Positions 55,311 through 64,000 of a stretch of DNA of 64,000 bases are shown here, one piece after another. Each line of letters begins with the position of its first letter. Positions within the stretch are counted from its first letter, which is position 1. This DNA comes from Acheta domesticus (taxonomy: Eukaryota; Arthropoda; Insecta; Orthoptera; Gryllidae), in contig JAHLJT010004567.1 in the NCBI GenBank assembly GCA_031308135.1, positions 135,546,991 to 135,610,990 on the forward strand. The letters run 5' to 3'. A program made the position numbers and the translations under genes. Under the pieces are notes generated by a model, which had not been told where the DNA came from, ran no database searches, and saw only the letters and a program-made list of their open reading frames with translations.

Positions 55311-56235
55311 TGCTCCCGTCACCTTGAAACTGCGACTACGACCCATCAACCTTCTCTCCAAGTGCTTCCCACCACCAGATCCAGTCACGTCATTTTCAAA
55401 CTTGTCTCTGTTACCCGTAACGGCCCCTTCGTCCACACCTCCTCATCAACGCCACCACGTTCCTGTCACACCTTTCTCGCCTGCCTCCTTGAATCCGCTA
55501 CATTATTCCTGCCACCTCAACTCCACCACCACGTCTCTGTCAGTCCTTGCCTCCACCCTTCCTTCCCCTCTCATCTCCGCACCTCTTCATCAGCTTATCG
55601 TCTCGCCCAAGATATCCGCTTTTCCACCACGTTTCGTCACTTCAAGTCAAAAACTTATCCCCCCACCACCACGTCTTCTTCTAGTCCTTCGACTTCGTCA
55701 CCACTCTCTGATCTCTCATTTCCCCTCAACTTCGTACATGCAGCAATCCAAACCCCCACCATTCCATTTTCCACACTTGAACCCCAGCACCCCATTCTCC
55801 CAACCACGCCCACCACCTCATCCTCGCTACTTTTCCGCGCTACCTCCCATCCCTCCCGGATGTCTGCCCGCCGCCGCGGAGGTCGTGTCGTTATCGGTGC
55901 GCCGGGGGCCGCTTTGTTTTATCGGCGTCCAGCGAAGGAGGGGAGGGTCGGAGGGGAAGGACGGAGGGGAAGGGAGGAGAGTGGGGTGGGGCGCGCGCGG
56001 CGCCGCTGGGGCTCAAGTGAGCTTCGCTTTTTAACGGCGAGAACGAAGCCGTATAAATCCGCCGCCGCGAATGCCCCGTTGTAAAGTTGGCGGCCGTGAA
56101 ACGCGGGCGCGGGAGATGGCCCGCAGCCTCAGGGGCCGCGCCGCGGGACACGACGCGACGCAAGTCGACGCGACGCGACGCAAGCTTCGTTTATTCCGGC
56201 GCACCCGGCGGCGAAGTCATCTCCGCTCCGCTCGC
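55311..56235. other. Pyrimidine-rich then CpG-rich block, promoter-like
   Basis: The interval 55,311-55,860 is pyrimidine-rich on the plus strand; 55,870-56,235 is CpG-rich with a purine-rich run at 55,930-55,990. A TATA-like GTATAAATCC sits at 56,051-56,060 in an otherwise GC-only setting, followed by a CGACGCGACG tandem at about 56,150-56,185. It could be a CpG-island promoter directed rightward, but no downstream exon is recognised. Confidence 0.35.
56052..56058 (+). promoter_or_regulatory. TATA-like box TATAAAT in CpG-rich context
   Basis: An isolated TATAAAT within a GC-rich island. Initiator and start codon are not identifiable, so this is only a candidate. Confidence 0.25.
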
Positions 56236-56290
56236 TGGCCCTTGCCCATTTTACTTACGTCACTCTGCGGTACCCTATCTCTTTCCCTTT

Positions 56291-56832
56291 CCTCCCTGGT
56301 ACCGGGAGAGATGGCTCAGTGCATCAATCTGATGTCATTGCAGTTCCTCTGACCGGGAAGTCCTAGGTTCAAGTCCCGACGGCGACAGGATTTTTGACAC
56401 TAGGTAGAATTCAGTTGCTGTCTGGAGAAGAATTCTACCAGCCGGCTGCTCTGATCGGTAGTTTTTCGTGGTATCTCCGATCAACACCAGGCGAATGCCG
56501 GAGCAGTACCCTAACTAACGGGCCACGGATCGGGCGCGATCTTTCCTTCCTCGTTCTTGTCCTGTCCTATCCTCTCCACTTAATACACACTTACACTAAT
56601 ATGCACTAGACTACCAGACATGCCGGGAGACCGGTCGGGAGCTTACAGCTTGTCGTGGCTGGGGCGGTGTCCCGCTGTTGGGAGATACCTGGTTGAGAGG
56701 AAAACCCCGCTAGTCGACGGTAGGTCGGCGCCAGATCTCGTCATCCAGCGGGGAAAAGATAATCGCCACGCACTACACTTACGGGACTAATGACCGAAGT
56801 AGTTGACGCGCCCTGAAACACGAATCAATCAA
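56291..56832 (+). mobile_element. SINE-A, full-length reference copy
   Basis: This is the most complete copy, 542 bp, with the 11-bp TSD TCTTTCCCTTT at 56,280-56,290 and 56,833-56,843. It has box A GATGGCTCAGTGC (about 56,310), box B GGTTCAAGTCCCG (56,367-56,379), and a body with CTCTGATCGGTAGTTTTTCG, CACCAGGCGAATGCCGG, ATGCCGGGAGACCGGTCGGG, TCGTCATCCAGCGGGG and GACGCGCCCTGAAACACG. It ends in (AATC)n. The intact TSD and length suggest relatively recent insertion. It defines the family to which the other copies were matched. Confidence 0.9.
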
Positions 56833-56844
56833 TCTTTCCCTTTG

Positions 56845-57400
56845 GATGGTGCCACAGCTGAATGAAACCTTGGTTTGACCTTCGCCTTAATACATTACAT
56901 ACTAACGTTATTCTTGAAAAGAAACTTGAAATGAATGAATAATATGAAAAACTCTAAAAATGAGAAGAATATAATATTTATGGAAGTAACGATTTACGGA
57001 AGGTTATGGAATAAACATTTTATTTCAATAAACTCAGATAATATCCTTAATATTTTAAGAAGTATAATTTAGTTAATGAAAGTTATCAGGAAAAAGAAAT
57101 GTCAAAATTGACATTTTCTATTAATTGCTTGAATATTTAAATATTGGACAACCGCCATGTTTCCTACCATTAAGGTCATTTGCAAAGCTCCAGGTCAGCT
57201 CGTAAGCTCCAAGCCCGTCTTCTAGGCTGACTTGGATTACATTCAATTTACTCAACGTCACCGCATTGCACAGAATGGTCAAACATCCATTACACCTGTC
57301 TCACCCTACAATTTACAATTACACACTCAATTTATATCTCGTATATTGCTGTCCGTGGTGAACTTCTATTTTTTTTCTTTTTGAATGTGACGCAAACAGA
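56845..57400. other. AT-rich non-coding stretch
   Basis: I see no gene here. Confidence 0.45.
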
Positions 57401-57401
57401 A

Positions 57402-58679
57402 TGAGGCATTCAAATCGACTGCGCCTGGACGCAGATGCCTGGACGCAGATGTACCGTCCGCACCCGATCGCTTGCCGTCCTGCGAACGTCCGCACCCCCT
57501 CCGTACCACCCCGTCTACCGACACCCCCATACCCTGTCTTATCCACTGCCTCGAACACCGTCCCGTCCACAGTTTCGTCCGCTCCTCACTCCCCCTACCA
57601 CCTTCCTCATACCATCCGCCGCCTTTTCCGCTTCTTCCGCCTGATGTGCCTCCCACCGTCCCATCCGCCTGTCGCTGCGCCTCCTGTGTCCTACTCACCA
57701 CTCCAGCCAGCGTCCCGCTCTGCTCTCCGTCCACCAACATACCCACCACCCACCCAAAGACTTGCCCACCTCTCTACTCCCAGCCGCGCCAAATACTCCG
57801 CCCTCCTCAACATTCGGCGCACACTCCCTTGTACAACCCCCTTCTCAACCTTGTTCTCCGTGCTCACTCCTACCGCCTTCGCACACTTTCCATACGTCCT
57901 CTCCACCCTGCCACAGTGGCGCTTGCACCCTGCCTCAATTCTGCTGCTGAAGTCACCGCGCCCTACCGTCCCGCCATCGCTCACTTCCTGTACTGTCATC
58001 CTCCTACTGCTAACCGGCGTTCCGCCTCTCCCTCCTGATGCCTCACCCGTTACCCATCCTCCGTCCCACCCGCCCACTTGCTGCGCCGCCCATGCCCCAC
58101 CCCCTCATGGTATCACCCAGCTTCCCTCTCTGCTCTCCTCCTGCCCATCTCCCCACCCACCCCGTCACAACTCCCTTCCCACCTCCCTGTCCACCCCCTT
58201 GCCCACCTCTCTACCCACCTCCCTGCCCACCTCCACGACCACAGCTGCACCGCCCTCCACAGCACACGGCGAACACCCACTTCCCTTCCCCCTTCCCCCT
58301 TCCCCACCCCCTTCCCTTCCCCCTTCCTGCCCAACTCTCCGCCTACAGCTGCACCGCCCTCCACAGCACACGGCGAACAACCACCTCCTCACACCAGTTC
58401 TCCGTCCATCACACCCGCCACCTTCGCTCCCCATTCCGCAAGCCCTCTTCACTCCCTCCACTAGGGCGCCTGCACTCTGACTTTCCCGGCTTCTGAATTC
58501 ACGGTCCCTCTACCGACCCCCCAACTGCCACCCCACGCCCTGTCCCCCGCCCCCGCTTCCCTCCCTGTTCCCCCCCTCGCTCGACCACTTGCCACTGGCC
58601 GCCATCGGGTGTCGGCCACTCCGCCGCTTGCCGCCGCCGCCGCCGGCCGCTTCAAGTGAGGCATTCAAATCGACTGCGC
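57402..58679. other. CpG/pyrimidine-rich insert bounded by a 23-bp direct repeat
   Basis: TGAGGCATTCAAATCGACTGCGC is present at 57,402-57,424 and 58,657-58,679 (two parts: TGAGGCATTCAAATC and GACTGCGC). All of the GC-rich, C/T-skewed sequence lies between them, in AT-rich surroundings. Inside are a 14-bp duplication (CCTGGACGCAGATG x2 at about 57,424-57,451) and a duplicated segment CAGCTGCACCGCCCTCCACA (about 58,241 and 58,345). Long open frames (up to 359 codons) are low-complexity Pro/Ser/Thr and overlap others, so I do not call genes. Confidence 0.6.
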
Positions 58680-58689
58680 GAAATTTTAA

Positions 58690-60360
58690 TTAATAGAGAT
58701 TTTATGCGACCACCGTTGCGTATCGAAAACGAGTCGATACAAAGAACACTTCGAAAATCGTTTCAGAATCGGAAACGAGGGTGAGGGATGGTGACGAAAA
58801 TGGAAGTTTTGAAAGATGTGGCTGACGTGGATATCGGAGTGAGTGAGGCGGGGAACTTGGAGCGGTGGAGGTGACGAGATTGTCGGAAAAAAACATGGCT
58901 ATACGCACGCCCACGTGGCGAAACAAATGACAGAAATGATCAGTTGACGAAGTAGAAAATGAAACTGATAAACGAGAGAAGAATGATTAGAAAATATGAG
59001 AATGGAACATGAGGCGCTATCGTGATACGGAAACAGGCGTGAAGGGTTTGGAAATGTTTAAATCAATAGTACAAGCTTGAAAGCTGCTCAACTATAAAGT
59101 AATATTAGTAATGGAAGCATTGCTTTAAACGGGTCTTTGACAAAAACAATCTCTTAACGGAAATATTCCTTTGAAGTAATATAAAATGACGGGCATGATA
59201 CTTTAATATCGAAAGACATTCCAAACAATATTGATTAAAGTGTAGAAATTATCGATACAGAAACGAGATAAAACTGGCTTATAAAAGTAAAACCTGCTGG
59301 AAGAGCCTTAAAATAAAAGTCGCAAGTGAAATTATGATAGGTAGTTACACCCTTACGATTACATCGCAAAAAAGAAAGAGCTACAATAGAAAAGTACTAC
59401 ATATGTACGATATGGAAAATTAAAATCCCAAAAATTTTGGTTCATGGAGTTCAGTTATTGAATTGTTGAAATAAAGGAGATTTAAAAATTAGATTTTCAG
59501 ATTTATTATTAGTTTTGCAATTAAGTGTGACAACTTGGTGACAGAACACCTTAACCCAACGATTGCCGTCTGGGCAACGAATGACGTTGGAGCACTGCTT
59601 CGAGGGAGGGAGAGAGGGACAGACGGCAGTCGCCGCTACCGAAAACTGATGCAGTGCATCTTTGTCGGTGTTTCAGGCCACATATTTGGGAAAACATCTA
59701 CACTCGTTATTGTCTTTCTGTTAGGGAAGAAAGGTTTCCTGTTGTAGATACTGGAACAATGGCGAAGTGTTCAGTGTATTCAAAAGAACTGCAGTGTGTT
59801 AAAAAGTCCAACCTACAGATGCATTACATAGCTTTGCGACCCTGAGAAACATGCGAGATTAAAATAAATTCTGAGAATTGACACAGTCTACATTCATCGG
59901 ATGAGTAAAGGAATTTGCAGAATGAAGTTTATGCAAAAGATACTGAAAATCACAAAGATTTCACAAGGAAAATCACAAGGACACATTCTCAAACGAAACT
60001 GTACATAAAAAATAATCAAGCCTGAGGTCGAAATTCTCTCACGTGACCCCTACCGAGTACCTATTTGTTACATATTTATTAACATTAATTATTGTTTCAG
60101 AACAAACTAATGCGTTATATTATATACCATTGTATAGAATATTATTGTCCTAAAATGTGAAAACTTTCTTTTTCCAAAAATGTTAACTAATAGAAGAATG
60201 GAAGTGGAATTACCGTACTGGTTATGATAGAGTTAGATATTGCGTTGACTTATGTATTAATTTATGTTCTATTATATAGTTCATCATATTGCTATTGAAT
60301 CACCAACATTATAAATAATAATTAACAGTTAAAAAACGTAATTATCAATTTTCTAAGAGA
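58690..60360. other. AT-rich non-coding stretch
   Basis: I see no gene or clear element here. Confidence 0.4.
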
Positions 60361-60460
60361 ATGTTTCCCCCACTTCCGTAACACCATTGGAACACTGCGC
60401 GCCCACTGCCGCATCGGGTACTACCTTTGCTCCGCCGCTCGGCTCAGAAAAAGAGAGCAG

Positions 60461-60480
60461 ATTTCTGTGACGTCACAGAG
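60461..60480. promoter_or_regulatory. CRE-like palindrome CTGTGACGTCACAG
   Basis: A 14-bp perfect palindrome containing TGACGTCA (60,468-60,475) at the end of a GC-richer patch (60,380-60,450). It is a possible CREB/ATF site. No gene is seen next to it. Confidence 0.3.
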
Positions 60481-60586
60481 CATTGAGTTGGCAACCATTG
60501 CCTTAACCTCATGTTAAGTAAGTCTACATCGACCAAAAATACAAAACCTTACAATATACTGTAGATGCTGGTCTACAAAAGACATA

Positions 60587-60799
60587 ATGCCGATCCCGGT
60601 GGCTGAGATCGTTAAGGCAGTAGTGTCGCAGCGATCGCGGATCGAAGGATCGCAGGTTCGAGTCCCGACTTAGACGTTGTTGTATTTGTGCTCGTCCTTT
60701 CCCGCCTGTCATCTCCATGTCATGTCATCTTCACAGTTACCATAATGTTAAAACAAATAGTGGTCGCTATTGGCCTAGATATTGATGCGACCTTAACAA
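60587..60799 (+). mobile_element. tRNA-derived SINE (SINE-B) with 10-bp TSD
   Basis: The 213-bp element starts ATGCCGATCCCGGTGGCTGA, has a box A (TGGCTGAGATCG), and box B GGTTCGAGTCCCG (60,654-60,666). It continues GTTGTATTTGTGCTCGTCC and ends GATGCGACCTTAAC. AAAAGACATA occurs at 60,577-60,586 and 60,800-60,809 as a TSD. The structure is that of a tRNA-head SINE transcribed by RNA polymerase III. Confidence 0.85.
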
Positions 60800-61089
60800 A
60801 AAAGACATACGAACGAAATACTACTATAATACATACACAGTAACACCCGAGTTTGATATTTTTTTTGAAGAGAGCAACTCTAAATGGAGAGGGCTAGCGG
60901 TTGACAACCCCTCTCCCTCTCTGTAGAGCACCAATCGTATGTTCCGAAGCCGAGAAGCCCCGCTTAGACAATACGTAGAAAATACATTCCTGAGTTATGT
61001 GGCAATCCCAATAGTTATGTTATTGTAACACTTCAATAAGAATGTCCTGTATTCACTAATCTATTATTAAATAAATAAGGTCACTGATT

Positions 61090-61165
61090 TTTCAACAGAC
61101 AAAATGTTTATTACAATTTTCAGGTAGCGACGTTTCGGGATATATTTTTCTCCATCTTCAGGCAC
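61090..61165 (-). other. Penelope-like motif, single arm
   Basis: On the minus strand CTGAAGATGG (boxes at 61,153-61,161) is followed by GAAACGTCGCTACCTG (61,131-61,136 and on). This is the same box order as in F1 and F2, but no inverted partner is seen nearby. Probably a solitary fragment. Confidence 0.35.
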
Positions 61166-62269
61166 AGAAAGATCAAACAAAAATATTCAGTAAAACTAAT
61201 ATATACATATGTACAGGATGGAGTGCAAAGCACATGCAGAATGGCTGTTAGATAGCTGAACAGAATTGAAACTAGTTTTTTTAAAAAAGGTCATTTTCTC
61301 TTAATTTTTTCTTATTTTTATGTCATTTTATAAGTCGTTTTCCTCTTTTTAAGCCATTTTATAGGTCACTTTTAAAGAATTCTAGAATCTTCAGGATCCT
61401 AGCCCTGCTTATTAGTATTCGTGGGCAGTGGGCACTGCTTTTAGAAGAGATGGCGCGAGATTTAAAAATAAGGGTTGTTCAAATTGTTCTGGAGTGGTAG
61501 GAATACTGGCCGATGAATTTCTTCTGGAAAAGTCAGTCGACTGTCATTGATCCAAATTTTGCTACATTAATTGTCGTTCTGGCATAATACAAAGGCGGAT
61601 ATTTACAGACTAATATAATGCTAACTGAAATTGGTAAATGAAATATAAAAAAATAATTAAAAACAATTGACGATCGACATAATGAAATAAAACTAATAAA
61701 GACGTAATAAAGGGATATAATCAAAAATAAGAAGTATATTATTATTCTTGGTAGAAGTAGTAGTATTTTAATTGTAGTTGTTGCTAGCAGTAGTAGCTTA
61801 CTTAGGAGAAACAATTTTTTTCTGAAGTTCGTCCAAAATGCTCAGAATTTTTACTACTTTGGGGTATAAATGAAAAAAAAGGTCAAAGGCCAAACATATG
61901 CACTAAATATGATGCTTGTAGCTTTTTTACATCATATTGAACAAGTAAAAAAATGTGTAGACCAAACGGAAGGGCTCATGCTTTTTTTGACCGATTTCAC
62001 ATGGCCATTTACATATTCCTATCCTAGTATTTACAGTTTTTTCTGATGGTAACATAACACGAGACTTTAAAAGCAAATTTATTAAGTACATTAGGATACC
62101 TATCATTAAGTACTATTTACAGTTCTGTCTAAACAGGGATATTCCCAGTTCGGCGTTATTTTGGCCCCTCAAGGCAAGTACGTGGGTAAAGGTCTAAGTT
62201 ACGTTCTGAGTCTGGATCAGAGGCTTTTTTGTGTAATGCAGTGGTGTCAAGGTTTTCTACTGGTGGCTG

Positions 62270-62560
62270 TGGCACGCGTCATGGCCCCGTAGTATGCCGC
62301 GAGCTTCTCTGCGCAACTAGCGACGGGAAAGGGAACTTTTAGTAACCCTACTGTTTTACAAAAGGGATGGCATCGTTGGTGGCGAGGTAATGAACTGCGT
62401 GGAGGGGCGATTTCGTCGTGGCACTCGTGCCACGGACTACCGCTCGCGGCGTCGACCTTGACAACACGTGTAAGACTACGTCCGCCGCGAAGAGAGGCCA
62501 ATGGAAGGGTCCGAGAGGGGCGCGCTGATTGGCCGAGGGGGTGAGTTCACAAAGCTGTGG
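62270..62560. promoter_or_regulatory. Promoter-like CpG region with two CCAAT boxes
   Basis: CCAAT at 62,498-62,502 and its complement ATTGG at 62,528-62,532 lie 26 bp apart in GC-rich sequence, preceded by CACGTG (62,465-62,470). The combination resembles NF-Y-type promoters. It may be the promoter of the putative transposon or of a gene to its right; neither is proven. Confidence 0.3.
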
Positions 62561-62639
62561 ACAGGTCGATTACAAAGCAGCAACAATAAAGGATTTGGTT
62601 ATGGTTTGGTTTAGATTATTTTTGGACGCTGCTAGCTTC

Positions 62640-63500
62640 AGATGCCTTCGGTGGGGAGTTCACACTCGCACTCCGTCCGCGAGGTGGTTTCGCCGTCGCT
62701 GCTGCTGAGTGGAGGAAGCGCCTCCGGTGTCGGGTGTCGCATCGATCGCTTTCTTTCGCACGTGGGTGGCGGTGGCGGCTGATCGCTGCCCGCGGCACTG
62801 TTGGCTCGGACACCGCGCCCGTCGCCGGCGCCCGCCCGCCCACCCGCCCTCGGAAGCAGGGGGTCCAACTGTGGCGCGCTTCCCCAGAGGCGGGAATCAC
62901 GACCGCGGGGGCGGTCGTAGTTTCTTGTGGAGACTTGTAAACGGTTAACCGGTCCCTGAGTTTCAAGGCGACACCCACGTCGTTAGCTTCAAGGTGGAGC
63001 AAGTGAGTAGGGCGATGGTAAGCTCCGTTTCTCCGGGTTCGCCCGGTAATCCACAAGTTGGGCCCCTGACGCGTCGACCTTAGGGCAGGATTGGGCGAAG
63101 GGCTTCTTCGGGATGAACCGAACCTACATGTAGTTGCCTAGGTTCCAGGGTTCTCACGTCGATAGCTTACACGTGACTGCAGTGAGGAGACGGTAAGAGG
63201 GCCCTGAGCTGCCTGGGCGTCAGTTCGGGTGGCTCCCTGTTGGGCTATTGGCTTGGTCGTGGCAGTGGCGCGGTACTCTGAGCTTAGAGGAGGGACTTGT
63301 CCCGGCGCGTTGTGAGTGGTGCGTTGATTCGGCTGCGGTGCCGGCGTGAAAAGCAGATAGCTTTGAGCTGACAGGGCAGTCCAAACCAGGAATTGAATGG
63401 GAAGGTTACCGTGACGGTAAACTGCTACTAGCGGGATTCAGACACCAGCCTGTCGGAGTATTTGTGTGCCGGCGGGGGTGCGGATAAAGGCGAAAGCCTA
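62640..63500. other. GC-rich segment, function unknown
   Basis: High-complexity GC-rich DNA without tandem structure. Open frames up to 146 codons on both strands show no domain. The end contains GGCGAAAGCC, a small hairpin. It resembles a LINE 5' leader or ribosomal-like spacer in texture only. No copy occurs elsewhere in the window. Confidence 0.3.
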
Positions 63501-63504
63501 GATG

Positions 63505-63943
63505 CCCACTGGAGCATTCAGCAAAAAAAACAGATTTTATTTCTCTCTTACACGACAAATACATTTTTTACTGTTCTTTGACGAAATTATCACCCAGCAA
63601 TGGGAAAGTATTCTCTTAATTTCAAACTATTACTTGCCGTATCGCGTCATTGCCATTTTTGTGAATGTGAAATATATTAATGTGAAATAAATATATAAAT
63701 CTCAAAGTGTTAACAATTCTCGCTTAGGGACGGACTCTTAGCTCTTTTAACATAAAAGTATCTTTCTCTGTTAAACCATCTAACCTGAATGTAAGTGGGT
63801 AATGTAATTATTGCATCAAAATAAACGCGATTACAAAATCAAAATATTTTCAATTCAAAATGTTTTATTTTACATTCAATTGACAATTAGAAATGTGATG
63901 TATTGCTACGTTTTAATGGTTCATTTCTTTGCGTTAGATAAGA
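63505..63943. other. AT-rich non-coding stretch
   Basis: I see nothing recognisable before the inverted repeat at the window end. Confidence 0.4.
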
Positions 63944-64000
63944 AACGAGAATTAATGTAGCAAAATTTGGGCCAATGACAGTCGACTGACTTTTCCAGAA

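Larger units (their letters stand above)
61522..64000. mobile_element. Candidate 2.5-kb transposon bounded by about 57-bp inverted repeats
   Basis: 61,522-61,578 (TTCTGGAAAAGTCAGTCGAC ... CAAATTTTGCTACATTAATT) is the reverse complement of 63,944-64,000 with about three mismatches. The right copy ends exactly at the window edge, so the repeat may continue and the TSD cannot be read. The interior has an AT-rich left part (61,580-62,240), a promoter-like part with CCAAT boxes (62,270-62,560), and a GC-rich part (62,640-63,500). No transposase domain is recognised in any frame. Alternatively these are two opposite copies of one unrelated repeat. Confidence 0.55.

Noticed and set aside
55324..56034. 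Overlapping frames of 236 and 240 codons
   Set aside because: Two frames open over the same bases in skewed sequence, no domain and no start context.
57401..58480. 359-codon open frame on the plus strand
   Set aside because: Same reason: C/T-rich sequence, alternative frames also open, no motif.
60600..60670. tRNA gene at 60.6 kb
   Set aside because: Box A/box B are present but the acceptor ends do not pair and a SINE body plus TSD follow.

Overview
The window reads as nuclear DNA of an arthropod, most likely an insect. It has an AT-rich background with long non-coding stretches, many decayed transposable elements of animal type, trinucleotide (TAA/ATT) microsatellites, and no operon-like or prokaryotic genes. 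No species-diagnostic gene is present, so order or genus cannot be named. No confident host protein-coding gene was found. The only plausible host-type coding piece is a short reading frame at 48,627-49,007, which resembles the alpha-helical region of Crypton-derived/QRICH1-ZMYM-type proteins.

The best-preserved element is a non-LTR retrotransposon at 17,206-21,403. It carries reverse transcriptase, a zinc knuckle and a restriction-like endonuclease, and sits inside a (TAA)n tract, as expected for the R4/Dong lineage; it is broken by many frameshifts. Three 5'-truncated LINE tails lie at 4,870-5,046, 30,660-31,125 and (weak) 34,130-34,405. A split Tc1-like transposase relic lies on the minus strand between 28,717 and 30,530.

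Non-autonomous elements dominate the rest. A tRNA-headed SINE family of about 540 bp (called SINE-A here) has eight or nine copies or fragments. Two of them have clear target-site duplications (TSDs): 55-607 and 56,291-56,832. A shorter SINE at 60,587-60,799 has a 10-bp TSD, and two or three other tRNA-like SINEs are seen. MITE-type elements include a hAT-like one at 6,025-6,557 (8-bp TSD) and an element at 42,006-42,638 (10-bp TSD). A TA-flanked palindrome family is present at 22,176-22,384 and about 50,130-50,410. Further palindromes lie at 49,271-49,409 and 41,287-41,475. Two foldback elements (37,447-38,089 and 52,858-53,188) have 13-14-bp TSDs and carry hammerhead-like CTGANGA...GAAA motifs in their arms. 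A near-perfect 57-bp inverted repeat pairs 61,522-61,578 with 63,944-64,000, so the last 2.5 kb may be one undescribed transposon.

Strand-asymmetric, CpG-rich purine/pyrimidine blocks lie at about 8.55-9.0, 29.5-29.8, 35.3-36.1, 44.9-46.2, 52.2-52.8, 54.3-54.7, 55.3-56.2, 57.4-58.7 and 62.6-63.5 kb. They give long but spurious reading frames, and several are bordered by SINE-A copies. The block at 57.4-58.7 kb is enclosed by an exact 23-bp direct repeat. The remaining long stretches are AT-rich DNA in which I see no gene.
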